Shown here in pieces: positions 12,083-23,066 of a DNA stretch of 64,000 nt (positions are counted from its first letter, which is position 1; each line of letters opens with the position of its first letter). The notes beneath the pieces were generated by a model. It was not told the DNA's origin and did no database searches. It worked only from the letters and a program-made list of their open reading frames with translations. The translations under genes and the position numbers were made by a program. Origin of the DNA: Carallia brachiata (taxonomy: Eukaryota; Streptophyta; Magnoliopsida; Malpighiales; Rhizophoraceae); NCBI GenBank assembly GCA_021464245.1, contig JADCRB010000013.1:4508466-4572465 (forward strand), read 5' to 3'.

Positions 12083-13366
12083 TCATACAAATGCAGGATC
12101 AGTTGTAGTTTGCCTTCGCATGTAATTGTGTAAGGCCATTGTCACCACCACTATGTCTCTTTGTGTGTTAAATGAATATGAAGGCATTGTTCGCAGTATC
12201 TTCCATCTAGCTTTCCAAACGCCAAATGCTTGTTCAATACAACTTCGAAGCGACGAATGCCAACGATTAAATGTTTCCTTCAATCCTTTTGGTTTGCCGC
12301 TACGCTGAAATTCTTGAAAATGATATTTTGTCCCTCTATATGGACCCAAAATTCCTTCTATTTGAGAATATCCAGCATCTACTAAATAATATTTTCCTAT
12401 CAAATTAGAAAATAAATTGAAGTTCAATAAAAAACTAAATTAAATATCCACTATGATTCAACTAAAAAGATTTGACATACCAAGAGGTGGCTTTGGAAAA
12501 TTTACATCTTTTTTATTGAGAGCGTATTGAAACAGTCGTACATCATGCGCTGTGCCTTCCCATCCCGCCATTACAAATGTGAATTGCATATCAAAACTAC
12601 ATGCAGCCATGATATTTTGAGTTGGAATTCCTTTTCTACCAATAAATCGTACTTGATCTTCCTCTCTCACACATGCAGGTATATGAGTGCAATCAATAGC
12701 TCCAACACAATCCTATAAAAAAAATTGATTAATTGAACGCAATAATCAACAGATAAAAAATGCTATGAAAAAAATATGATTAACATAAGTTCCAAAAAAA
12801 AAAAGACAAGGTATTTGATCAAAATAATTATTAACTAACAAAATATATAGCTCAAGAATTACCTTAAAGTGTGGCATATATCTTGTATCATTAAGAATTT
12901 CTGCAGGAATGGTCTGAAAAAATGGATCTTTAGGCTGTATTATGTCAATTGAAAGCCTTAGCATTACTTTCATTACTTCATGAAAATTGCGACTAACTGT
13001 CTCGCCCGAGTGTTGAAACTGTTCTTGCACTTGCCTATTTGAAGCTCCTAAAGCCAAAGTATATATAAACATAGCTACTTTTTCCAGAATTGTCATTCTT
13101 TTTGAAGTTTGTAGTCCATTATTAACTTCGAAGTCACAAGAGAGACTAATCAAAGTGTCTTTATTCATCCAAAACATATTCAAACATCGCTTTTTATTTC
13201 CTCACATAATTTCTAGCAACCATACTAGTCTTGTATGGAATGAATCCATGCAAGGTTCCTTGTGAATAAACAACTGATAATATTGAGAGATACTCTCAAC
13301 TACACAAATGATTGCTTCCCAAGTTTCATCTTCGTCGTCAATAACCAATTGTTTGACAACATCCAT
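12083..13366 (-). pseudogene. Harbinger transposase (DDE nuclease), three exons, nonsense-mutated
   Basis: HARBI1-like plant transposase. Inferred exons on the minus strand: 13366-12863, 12712-12481, 12396-12083, with GT-AG borders and compatible phases. The catalytic residues are all still present: D in AIDCTH, D in AHDVRLF and E in CIEQAFGVWKARW. The helix-turn-helix part reads RQVQEQFQHSGETVSRNF. Lesions: TGA at 13202-13204 separates the first 53 codons (from MDVVKQLVIDDED) from the rest, which otherwise continues in the same frame. At the C-terminus a TGA (12083-12085) follows DPAFV, and recognisable family sequence (FDQNPDFIPRDIFSDAED) continues in frame after it, followed by another stop. 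An internal methionine at 13183 could start a truncated protein. Recently dead, or active only as a shortened form. Confidence 0.85.
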
Positions 13367-13666
13367 TATCTATAGGAAGAAAGAAAAAAAAAATATATAT
13401 GTCATCATAGTATAACAATAAAGCAATAAATAAAAGGAAAATGCTAAACAAAAAGTAACCATATATATTCAAACATAGCAAAGTTTTAATGAAATAAACA
13501 AAATATACTTGTTCTAAAAATATAAAAAACTAGTCAATTCAAAACAACGAAAAGTTATTGATGGTAAAAATAACTTCCTAAATTAACTTCCTAAGTTATT
13601 CATGGTAAAAATAACTTCATAAATTAATAGTTCACTCTATTGTGTGTTATTCTTCAATAAACCATT

Positions 13667-14769
13667 TTACCAAAGAGTGTAATTAAACTGCAACCATTTT
13701 TCTTTGCTTTCCGTTGTTTTACGAGTCCTGTACATCTCTCTTTTTGATTTGTTCTCAAACAAAATTGTGCAAAAGAGATGCAGCTCATCAGCCTCTATAA
13801 CTTTTGGCAGAGTAAGAACATCTTCCATCACTTCTGCAATACTACAACCCGGTCGATCACCAAAAGTCTCTCTTATGGCCGAGGTTCTCACATCCGTACT
13901 TGTTTTTAACTCTTTAACTGAATTGGACAAGAATAATGCACCTGACTGATTTTTCTTATCTGTGCCATTTCTCTTGCCTTTCTTCTGTGGAAAATTAAGT
14001 TCGTCTTTCCTCTTCTGTTTCTTGGCATTCTCTTGAGTTGTAGGGCCACCATTTTCTGTTAGATGAATATTTGCAGAAGTAGATTGGGAAGAAGAAGTCC
14101 CTGACCCAATATATTCTTGCAACAAACTATTTAAAGACTCCTCAAAGTCTTCCTCTAAGTTAGCCATTTTTTCAATAAGTCTGATATCATTATCATTTGC
14201 ATTATCAGTGTCAGAAGGCAAGACTTTGGATGATGGTGCATATGCATATTCTCCAGTTGCTACAGTACCCATAAAGATGATCTCATACTTGGAATAGAGT
14301 TCCTCACCAATTCCCTTGTGTCGTAGTTTTGCAAAAGCTGGATTTTCCTACATTTAATTATTTTAAAAATTATGAGTTAATTATCAATAGACAAGAAAAA
14401 ATAGAGTAATAAGCAATGTAGTGGACTTACTTGAATTCTGTTAGCCCAAAATTGTTCATCTGCTACAATTTTCTTTTTTATAGGATCTCATCCCAAGCCA
14501 GTCTGCTTTCCTATCAATTCTTTCCATTGTTTCCATTGTGACTTCATCCAATCCCATTTGTGTCTCATTTGTTCTTTACTAATGTTTTCTCCAGCGGCCT
14601 TCATTTGACTTTCTAACCATAACCATCCTTTTTCTCCCCACCCACCACCACTTCTTCTACCTTCTCCAGTGCCCCGAACACACAAATCTACAAATAATTC
14701 AAATTGAGCATCAGTCCATACAACTCTTGCAGCTGTCTTACCTTTACTTGATTCATTCTTCTCACTCAT
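13667..14769 (-). pseudogene. Harbinger ORF1, Myb/SANT-like DNA-binding protein, one nonsense codon
   Basis: The second protein of plant PIF/Harbinger elements, thought to bind element ends and help the transposase. Exon 1 (14769-14431) begins MSEKNESSKG and carries a trihelix/Myb_DNA-bind_3-like domain (VVWTDAQFELFVDLCVRG, then GWLWLESQM, QMRHKWDWMKSQWKQWKEL). At TGLG the next codon, normally Trp in this family, is TGA, and the frame then continues DPIKKKIVADEQFWANRIQ to a GT donor. Exon 2 (14347-13667) runs from ENPAFAKLRHKG through an acidic linker and a lysine-rich putative nuclear signal (KKQKRKDELNFPQKKGKR) to a stop after NYTLW. A single TGG to TGA change is the only visible coding lesion. 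Confidence 0.82.
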
Positions 14770-17088
14770 CTAATTAAATTCACTAATATAATTATGACCG
14801 ATTAATTAGATAAGGAAAAAAAATATGACCCTTGTATTAAAACACTATAGAGAGTTAACAGAAAATTTTGCAATTTTTATCAGGAAATGTTTGGTGTAAA
14901 AAAAAGTCTGTATAATATACATGCACACAATACAAGAAAATTTTGTATTGTTCTTCAGTTGTCATGCAAAAATAAGTAGACAGCCAACAAGAGGTTACAC
15001 AAAAATAATAAAACAACATCCAAGAAAAATAACACTCAAAAAACGTATACAACCTACCAAATTGTAAATTGCATAAAAAAAAAAACAGAAAAAGGATAAT
15101 CAAGTTTGTTGCGTGAGCCAAATAATCTTAGGACTTTGAGATTGTAAAAATCCTTATGTTGTGAAGCATAAATAAAGGTCAAACCCTATTGCAAATTTAA
15201 TGATTATGAAAGAGAAAACAAATTTATACACTAAAAATGGAAAGCATTATTGGTGCTTTCTCAGAAATTAATCTCTACAATGAGATTAAAAACGAAGCAG
15301 AGCAACAATAACTGTAAGCAGCTAAGAAAAATCAAAAGACAAGCAAAGAAAAAGACACCAGCACCACCAATTTCACACTGTAAATGTTAATTTTACTGCA
15401 ATTAAAATAGAGGTCATGAATTTCACTGCAACCAAACTAAGATTAAACTCAAAAGCATATATATATCAACCATGAGCGTAACAAGCCACTAATTAGAACT
15501 TCTATATAAAATCAACTCAAATTGGTAGGGAATGCAGACTTGAGGAAATTAGAATATGGAATAAAATCCAAAAAACAATGGAACATGTCATCTCCAAAGC
15601 TCTTTCCCAGTCAATCATGTGCAAAAGACCATTTGAGCTAGTAAAAATGATTTTAGTTTATCGTTATTGCACCATGCTCAAACAGCCCAAAAAAGAAGTT
15701 ATGCACATAATAGGCCATGAATTATGGTGTTTTCCTATTCTAATATATTTGCAGTGGCAAGTTAAAATTATGTTTGCTCCGCACAAGAAATATTTATGCC
15801 CCAAAAGCCACTGTTAAGATTAGTAAAAGCTATTTCACAGTTAAGGAAACAAGAGACAAGATAATGAGACTCTCCGTAAACTAGATTTCCAACCAAGCAA
15901 TGAATTTCTTAAAGATTGAAGGTCTAAATAAAAACGGGATTTTTTTTATAGAAAAGAACAAGCACAAAGAAGAGAAATTAAATTGAACTACCAACTACCC
16001 AATACACACATCTATAAGACATTAAAAATTAAAAAGGAAAACATAAATAATTCATTCTTCCAATTTTTGGCTAAATCACAAACACTGTGCAGTAAAAGAA
16101 TGAGACAAAAAAGGCTAGAAGAACGAAAAGCTCTCATAGTCATAGAGCTACTGAGTGAATCGAGGCTTTTAAATGTCTCACTTTTAGTCCTTTTCTTGTT
16201 TTATTCCTTGAAATCTGTGAATTTGAAAAGTCAACGGCGTAATTGGTGCTTTTCTAATCTTCTAAACAAAATAACAAACTTATAAAACGTACAATATATA
16301 TGTATATACAACTGAGTTGCAAAAAATATAGCAGCTAGAAGAAAACTAGACCAAATTTTACAAAAAATACAATTGAACTGCAAAAATAATATAATTCCTT
16401 CTTAGCACCAATATGTACATAAAGCATTGTTTATGTATAAATCTATCAAGGCAAGAGGAGCACCACGAGGCAACATACATGTTGATAAAAAAAAACAAGA
16501 TTATTTGATATAAAAAAAAAAAACAAACGGTTTATGTATAAATCGAGAATCTCATAAATTAATTCTAATGATTATTTGTGCTAGTAGCAATTTTGTCATG
16601 TTGATATACAATGAATTCTACAATATAATTTGATAAAAAAACAACAAACATATGCTAATTAGTAGAGAAGCTATCGAGAGAAAAAAAAATCAAGAGAGAA
16701 CGAAAGAAAAAGAGAAATAAAAGAAGATAACAAACTCACGTTGCTAAATCGTAGATAAAAAGTGGTGAAATTGAGAGGACAATCGGTGGAGAAGCACCAA
16801 AACGAAGAGTAGAATGATGTGTGAAGAGCGGATAAGCACCAGAGGGACTGCGTGAAGAATGAACGTAAAACAAAAGTTAAAAAATGGGTATTTTAGTCCA
16901 AATAATTTATATTAGCAACTGAGAGTTCTAAAAAGTAGGCATAACCTACTTTTCAAAGCAGCTACTGATTGGACTCCTGATCAGTATTCAGTAACCCCTC
17001 CAAATTTTTTACCAAACATTTATGACCCTACTTTTTCAAACTGAAAAGCAAATGCACCTCCCAAAAGACAGAGCCAAACGCCCCCTTA

Positions 17089-18015
17089 GTTTTGAACTAA
17101 TTTTTCATGCAAGTAAATTTCAAATCTATCTAATTAGTATAAAAGGAAAGTTTAGAAAAAGTTTCCTCCTAATTCTAACTCTTACGTGATATTCTTACAA
17201 TTTTTCATTTTAATTTTCAAAAAAAAAAACTTAAACCAAATATAAGCATAATCAGATTTCTTCTTCGACGTAACTGATTTTTCCCCTTAAATCTTTGTCC
17301 TTAAATTGTAACCAACCATGAATAATTTGTAACCGAATCTAGACAATTATTACCATAAAAAAATTATTAACATTAATTTTGTGCGGCCAAATGATGATTT
17401 AATTTTTTTTATATTCATAAAAGGAAAAAAAAACTCCTAAAATAAAGCCAATCAATTAGCCCAATCATTTTAAATTTCTCGTATTACTTTTAAAATAAGA
17501 AAAAAATTACTCATAAAATAAAAAATGTAAAATAATATTTGATTCACATAATTACTTTTTACTATATACGGCTCAAACTCAACTTATACTTTTTCAAATC
17601 CAACTCATTTTCTTCACACTATAAAATTGAATTTAGCTTGCTTACTTTTGCCATATTTTATTTTTTGTGTTTAACTTTGCTACAATTATTTTGTCGCTGC
17701 TTTTTGTTTAATTTAGTTTAGATGTAGAGAGATAAATAAATAAAAAGATTTTAATTTTTATTTTTATTTTAAATTTCAATAAAAAATTTAATTTATCAAA
17801 GTATATTTCAACTCGCACATCGCTCGAGTCTAATATTAGTTATTATATAATTTTAAATAGATAATAATAAGTAGTTATATTAAAAAATAAAATGAACTAA
17901 TTTTTGCACTAACAAAATATATTAAATCAAAAGCTAAAGGCTAATATTTTGAAAAAAAAAAAAGGAACTAATTATTCTATTAATATTATAAAATTAAGCA
18001 AATTATTTGTTATAA
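17089..18015. other. Intergenic AT-rich spacer
   Basis: Mostly A/T homopolymer-rich DNA with no ORF above 60 codons and no motif I can support. It separates the Harbinger element from the SINE. Confidence 0.5.
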
Positions 18016-18032
18016 GCTAATTTAGTTCAATA

Positions 18033-18333
18033 CCACACGAGATGGTAATTTAATGGCAACCTGACGTACTTCCTCACATCTGACCTAGGTTCAAATCTTA
18101 GTGGTTGCGCTTGGAAGTAATATTCCTCCTTTAACTGTCAGTTTGATTATACACATGCAACACTTATTGGAAGGTCCTTTCCTATAAGTTGGGGGAGGGC
18201 CCTCTCTTATAAGTTAAGTTGAATAAATTACCTTAAATAGGGGTTATTTCGGTTTCAGTGTGTAATTCAATGACTGAAATATTGATAACGTATTTTCTTT
18301 TTTGTTCAAAGAAAAAAAAACCAAAAAAAAAAA
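18033..18333 (+). mobile_element. tRNA-type SINE, 301 bp, with 17-bp target duplication
   Basis: The body has an A-box-like GATGGTAATTTAATGGCA followed by a B-box AGGTTCAAATCTTAG, the internal pol III promoter layout of tRNA-derived SINEs, and ends in an A-rich tail (AAAAAAAAACC plus AAAAAAAAAAA). Flanking direct repeats GCTAATTTAGTTCAATA (18016-18032) and GCTAATTGAGTTCAATA (18334-18350) match at 16 of 17 positions, the signature of LINE-mediated insertion. No coding capacity. Confidence 0.85.
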
Positions 18334-18350
18334 GCTAATTGAGTTCAATA

Positions 18351-19350
18351 ACAACAAATTGAATTCGAATTTGAGTCGTTACAAATTAAGATCGGCACCA
18401 AATTTTATGTTTGGACTCATTTATTAAAGGAACCAAAATAGAACATTGTAAACGTAAAATTCGGCTCAACGGGCGGTTCGTTGTACAACGTTACCTTTTT
18501 GGGAAATAGAGCAATGTAAAATAAGCCATTAAAGTTTTCAAAAGAAATTATTTTTTCAAAATATTAAAAAAAATCGTTAAATAACATTTAAATATATAAT
18601 ATAATTATTTAATTATTATTTAAAATTAAGTTATGTAACGATATTTTCTTTGGTGTTTTAGTCCTTTTTTCTTTACTCTGCCTCCGGCTTCTCCAGTGCT
18701 CCACCATAGCCCGCCGTGGCTTCTCCTGCTCCGCCGCAACCGGTCACGGAATCCCCAAGAAGAGGAAGAACTATAACCAAGTTAGCTGACACGAAGTCGG
18801 GCAAGCTTGTCCGAGCACGAGGAGGTAAAACAATTCCATTGTTTTTGGGCTAAAACCATGTTCCTTGATCCACACAAGTGTTTTTTTTTGTTTTTTGTGC
18901 CAATAAATCACCTGGGTGTGCTTATTTTAGTCCTACGATGTTATTAGTTTTTGTTTTAATCTCTGTTTGATGTGCTATCGAATCGCGTGTTTCCTTGTAC
19001 ATCAGCTTTCAGTTCAATGTTCCTATGTGGGGCTTTCAGTGCACCTAACCTAGGATATTTTGACACTAGTGTCGGATCCTGAAATGTCTTTTTTTGAATA
19101 GATATTGTTAATTAATTATTAAGGGAAATGGTTTGGTGTCCGGACACACACCAAACACAAATACATTGGATCTAATATAACTGTATTAATTTTAATGTAT
19201 ACTATATAAAATTTATATTTTAAATTTTAAAATAACACTCATATAATTTTAAATTTTAATTTTATAATTTTTTGTTTCACTTTTCATTACTTAATTTGTT
19301 TTGGTTCTGCTAGAAATTTTTCTAAATGTATGTGCTTGTTGCTTTGGCAG
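18351..19350. other. Possible 5' region of the EBP2 pseudogene
   Basis: 18680-18830 has higher GC content and pyrimidine-rich, CCG-rich sequence (CTCCGCCGCAACCGG, then AAGAAGAGGAAGAAC) resembling a decayed first exon or 5'UTR. It is followed by GTAAAAC and an intron-like T-rich stretch up to GCTTTGGCAG at 19350. This fits a duplicated rather than a processed gene copy. No frame is open throughout. Confidence 0.4.
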
Positions 19351-20223
19351 GTTCGTCTCATGGCAATAAGTGATGAGAATTTCACCTTGGATGATGAGGA
19401 GCTATCGAATGACAATGAAATGGACGATCTTGATGAGGAAGCGTAAGAATCTGAGACTGGATAAGGATCAGAGGGAAGAAGACATTAACGTTAAGTTGCC
19501 TGCACCTGCGAAAAATGCGATAGACAATGGAGATGGCCTGAATGACAAAGTTCAAGATATTCTCTGGTTGGAGAATGTGAGATGGATACACAAGCTATCC
19601 TTTTTTATGTTGATCAAGAGTAAAAAGTGGATGTAAATGATCACCTGGCATGAGAGCTTACATTGTATACGCAAGTGCTGGAGGGAACTAGGAAGGCTTT
19701 TGAGAAGCTTGAATCAACGGGGATAACTTGTCTCAGGCCGCCTGATTACTATGCAGAGATGGTGAGGTCAGATGCTCGCATGGAGAAAGCGAAGGGTCGG
19801 CTTTTGGCAGAGAAGAGAAACATTGGAGGAGGCTGACGAAAGAAAGAAGGCCAGAGAAGCCAAAAGAATAGCTAAAGAGGTTCAGGCTCAGAAGCTGAAT
19901 GTGAGCGCTGTGCAGAAAAAAAAAAAAGGAGATTGAAACTGTCAAGAAGTGGAGGAAGCAGAGGCAGCAAAGTGGGTCCAAGGAAGATGGTGAAATGGGT
20001 TTGGCCTTTGAAGATGGAAAAGTATTTGAAAGGTCGAAGAAGAAGTGGCCTGGGGTGGGTCTAGGAGACCGGTCTGGGGGGAAGGGAGGGCAACCCGGCA
20101 AGATGGGGAAGAAAGTGCAGATGAAAAGAGGAGTAAGAGATTCTAAATTCGGATTTGGGGAAAGGAGGTTTGAAGAAGCAGAACACAGCTGAGACCATTA
20201 ACCATCTGAGAGGCTTTAAGTAA
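19351..20223 (+). pseudogene. Degenerate EBP2-like rRNA-processing protein gene
   Basis: EBP2 is a nucleolar factor for 60S subunit and 27S pre-rRNA maturation. Scattered over several frames are its plant hallmarks: an acidic N-terminus (DENFTLDDEELSND), PAPAKNAIDNGDGL, NVRWIHKLS, VLEGTRKAFEKLESTG, LRPPDYYAEMVRSDARMEKA, KGRLLAEKR, VKKWRKQRQQSG, FEDGKVFERSKKK and a C-terminus RDSKFGFG...KKQNTAET. In-frame stops follow DLDEEA (19444-19446) and the IKSKKWM segment. A one-base insertion after AEKRNI breaks the frame near 19833, an A run (19916-19928) has shifted, and another shift precedes the C-terminal tail. The 3' end is the TAA at 20221-20223. The order is collinear with EBP2, so this is a dead duplicate. 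Confidence 0.85.
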
Positions 20224-21278
20224 GGTGTTGCTTCAGGAAATTAGAGAAGGAAGAGATGATTCGTTGGCCTCTGTACTTTTCTTTGTTCCAGATTAAACCA
20301 GCCAAGTGATGCTGCAATTGCAGCTCTTTTTCCGCCAAAATTTTTGATAAAGCACGTCATTCCTTTTTCATCTTAGCCTAGAATATCAAAAGGCTTTGAA
20401 TTTATGTATTCATTTCGTTTTTTTACAGTGCATTTCAGTATAAAAGGAAATATACCAGAGGAATATGTAGCATAGATTGAATCGATCAATGCTAAATTTA
20501 TCAGTATTAAGGGGCCGTTTAAAGTAAAACATTGCCACTTACATTCTGGAGAGTGTAGCCAGTAATTTCACATTCGTGCATTCGAAGCGAAAAATCAGTG
20601 TTAATGATGCATTTTCTGGAAATATCACAGTATGACCTTCGTGGGAAAGTCAGATTATCCTGAACATTCAATTTTGCACGCCAAGTTAGAGGGTTTAATT
20701 CACCGTGTAAGATATTAAACCAGTCTATGTTCCACCCAACAACTTTTCAAGTATTTGGGGCTCATCCGGCTAACCTTCTGCGAATAATCTCAACATAGCT
20801 CATTGAGTTTGCTAAACGAAGTCCTTGAATTCAAAGGAGCATACGGGATTTTTATGCTTTAAGTGGGTTCTGTGAATGAAAAACTGCCATCAGTCATATC
20901 TTGCTACAAAATGGACCGATCCAGGCCTCATAAATTAGAAGATCAGCACCTGAGATAGGTGCAGCAAAGGGAAGATGTCTGTCTATCCGGGGCTGCCAGG
21001 CAAAAATGGTATGCCAGGGCACCGGGCAATGATTAGCAACTTTGTTCGTGTATGTGCTTGCGTACGGGCGTGGGTGGCACAATAGAATATATTCATCATT
21101 TGTTATTAGAGATGATAAGAAAGAATCTATAAATCTGGGTCACATATAATACAACTACTAAAACAAATTTGAAAGCAGAATCTGCTTTGTATAAAACAAC
21201 AGGGGTCACATTATGGCATATACTACTAAAGCTTTATAGCTACGTCTATCTCTGCAACCCATCTCTCTCCCTATCGCA
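20224..21278. other. Spacer containing 3' flank of EBP2 pseudogene and 3'UTR of the GRAS gene
   Basis: No coding frame is recognisable. The right part should hold the 3'UTR of the minus-strand GRAS gene. The stretch around 20900-21070 is less AT-rich, but its short ORF has no family match that I can see. Confidence 0.5.
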
Positions 21279-22982
21279 TCAATGCCATGCCGAAGCAGAT
21301 ACTAAATTCCTGTCCTTCCAGCCCAACAGCATAGCTCCATCCTTCTCTACTAGTGTATAATGGTCTGAGTAACACTTCAGCAGGCTCTTTATCACAGAGT
21401 TGACATATGAGCTCAATGGGTACTGCTGGAATCCCGCCATTGTGAACCTAGATTTCCACTTGCCAAAGAGTTCATGGCGTTCCACCCTCTCCTTTCCCTC
21501 ACAAGCAATAATGTTGACAATATCTCTGGCTAAACAGTGCTGCTCCACTCCAATTCGCTCCTTTCGGTCCCTTCCTAACGCCACATCAATGGACTCGAAC
21601 ATTGCCAGGTAGTAGTCTAGAGTTTCTACAAACCTAGTGAGGAAAGGCGTTGTGTTTGTATTTGATTCTTGCTCCACTAAAGTCGTGACCTTGGGATTAA
21701 GCGACTTGACCATTCGAAGCAGTTCATCCCTTGGGTTGTTAACGTCAACACTCTCGTCGGGAGTGTGGTGGAGCTGCAAAGGAAAGTTCACCACCAGGGC
21801 CTCCCCAGACCTGACATCAAGCATTTCCCGAGTGACGTCTGGAGAAAACACTGGCAACCCATGAAATTCGATGGGGATGTTAAACTTCTCAGAGATTGCA
21901 GCCAATCTTCTACCAACTGCACCTAGTCCATCACCACGGGCATATTTATTAACAGGGTCATCAATACCAGTGATTCGCACATGCGGAGCCCCGCCTGGTC
22001 TTGCTGCAAGAGCTTGAAGAAGAGTCATCCACTGGGTTCCTTGAGCAATCTGGAAGTCTACAATATGGATACGATCCTCATTTCTGCAAGCATCAGCAAT
22101 GGCTCCATTGGCTGCCATGTAACCAAACTTCAAATAAGGGCAGATTTCATACAGGATCTGCATGTACGAAAGCAAGTCCTTGCTTTCAGGCTCTCTACAT
22201 CTAAGTGCACGATAAATGTTAGTGCCAGATGACTCCCTCCTTGCTATTAATCCTTCCACCATGTAAGCACCAAGACGCTGAATCGGTTCGCCGCTGATAG
22301 AAACAGCACTTCTAGCAATTTCAATCAATTCGTCAAAATCATTAATGTTGTTTTCTGCAAGAGCTTTTGCACAAGCAATCAGCAATTGTTTCAGATTCCC
22401 AGGTGGAATAGTTTGTAAAGATGCATCTTCCACTGCTTTTTGACGTTTCTCCTCAGGAGCACCTTCAATTGACTGCCTATTCCTAGACGGAAAGGATGGC
22501 TGAGGTTGAATTAACTGAGCACCTTGGCGCTCCTGGCTCCAAGGCATAGTTCTCTGACCAGATGTTTGGGGCCCACTACTTTCTCCTACAGAACTAACAG
22601 GCATGGTTACATCTTCATCATCATCAGGCCCCATTAAAGCAGTTTCCAATTGTTGCAATGCATGTGTCATATTCTCACTGGCAGTCGCATTCCGTAAGAG
22701 TGTAGGGCTCAGCCAATGGACATAACTACACGATTCCAGCGAAGAGTTACAAGAAAGGCTGACTCCTGAAAGATTCTCGGCAGAGCTATTTTGGTCTTGG
22801 CTGTCACTCAAGGTGGTATTGGTATCACAATCAAGTTGAGTTGAGAAAGGTGAGCTAGGAGAGTTTCCCATAATAATTTTCAAGGAGCCATATTGCCTGT
22901 CATAAGGAACAGTCGGACATGGTGATGAGTAAGACAGGCCTGCACCAGCAACACGATATCCAAACAGGTGCTGTGAGTCCAT
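21279..22982 (-). CDS. GRAS transcription regulator, CIGR1-like (PAT1 branch), 567 aa
   Basis: GRAS proteins of the PAT1/CIGR branch are nuclear regulators linked to phytochrome, gibberellin and elicitor responses. The start MDSQHLFGYRVAG (ATG at 22982-22980) is chosen because CIGR1 proteins begin this way; a TTG codon two residues earlier is not a plausible start. The variable N-terminus holds the branch-typical NSPSSPFSTQLDCD block and an acidic stretch (MGPDDDEDV, about residues 117-125). The GRAS domain runs from about 196 to 567: LHRI (LKQLLIACAKALAENN), VHIID as IHIVDFQIAQGTQW (from 305), LHRII, a PFYRE-like region with RDELLRMVKSLNPKV, and the terminal SAW motif (GWKDRNLVSASAWH). A single coding exon without lesions. 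A 5'UTR intron and TATA box are inferred upstream. Orthology to CIGR1 is likely but not proven. Confidence 0.95.
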   Translation of the reverse strand: MDSQHLFGYRVAGAGLSYSSPCPTVPYDRQYGSLKIIMGNSPSSPFSTQLDCDTNTTLSDSQDQNSSAENLSGVSLSCNSSLESCSYVHWLSPTLLRNATASENMTHALQQLETALMGPDDDEDVTMPVSSVGESSGPQTSGQRTMPWSQERQGAQLIQPQPSFPSRNRQSIEGAPEEKRQKAVEDASLQTIPPGNLKQLLIACAKALAENNINDFDELIEIARSAVSISGEPIQRLGAYMVEGLIARRESSGTNIYRALRCREPESKDLLSYMQILYEICPYLKFGYMAANGAIADACRNEDRIHIVDFQIAQGTQWMTLLQALAARPGGAPHVRITGIDDPVNKYARGDGLGAVGRRLAAISEKFNIPIEFHGLPVFSPDVTREMLDVRSGEALVVNFPLQLHHTPDESVDVNNPRDELLRMVKSLNPKVTTLVEQESNTNTTPFLTRFVETLDYYLAMFESIDVALGRDRKERIGVEQHCLARDIVNIIACEGKERVERHELFGKWKSRFTMAGFQQYPLSSYVNSVIKSLLKCYSDHYTLVEKDGAMLLGWKDRNLVSASAWH

Positions 22983-23066
22983 GCTCAATATATAGGAACT
23001 TGGAATGCTATCAGTTAGTTCTTATCCGTGTAGAACCAAAATTTGTCTATGCCAAGCAATATCACC

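Larger units (their letters stand above)
11411..17085 (-). mobile_element. Full-length PIF/Harbinger DNA transposon, 5675 bp
   Basis: The left end GGGCCTGTTTGGCTTACC and right end (read inward) GGGGGCGTTTGGCTCTG are imperfect terminal inverted repeats. The flanking TTA (11408-11410 and 17086-17088) is the 3-bp duplication expected of PIF/Harbinger. Both classical genes are inside on the minus strand: transposase (13366-12083) and Myb/SANT-like ORF1 (14769-13667). The left subterminal region has tandem GATTGCT(G/GTT) repeats (11452-11515); the right subterminal region has a CTGATTGGACTCCTGATCAGTATTC-type inverted motif. The 2.3 kb beyond ORF1 (14770-17085) is AT-rich and without a recognisable gene; it should hold the element promoter. 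Stops in both genes suggest it no longer makes its own proteins. Confidence 0.9.

Noticed and set aside
12126..12308. Plus-strand ORF inside the Harbinger element
   Set aside because: Antisense shadow of the transposase C-terminal exon.
15983..16285. 100-codon ORF in the 5' part of the Harbinger element
   Set aside because: Lysine/leucine-rich AT-driven sequence with no homology cue, on the strand opposite to the element genes.
21637..22232. Plus-strand ORFs opposite the GRAS gene
   Set aside because: Antisense shadows of the long GRAS frame; no independent motifs.
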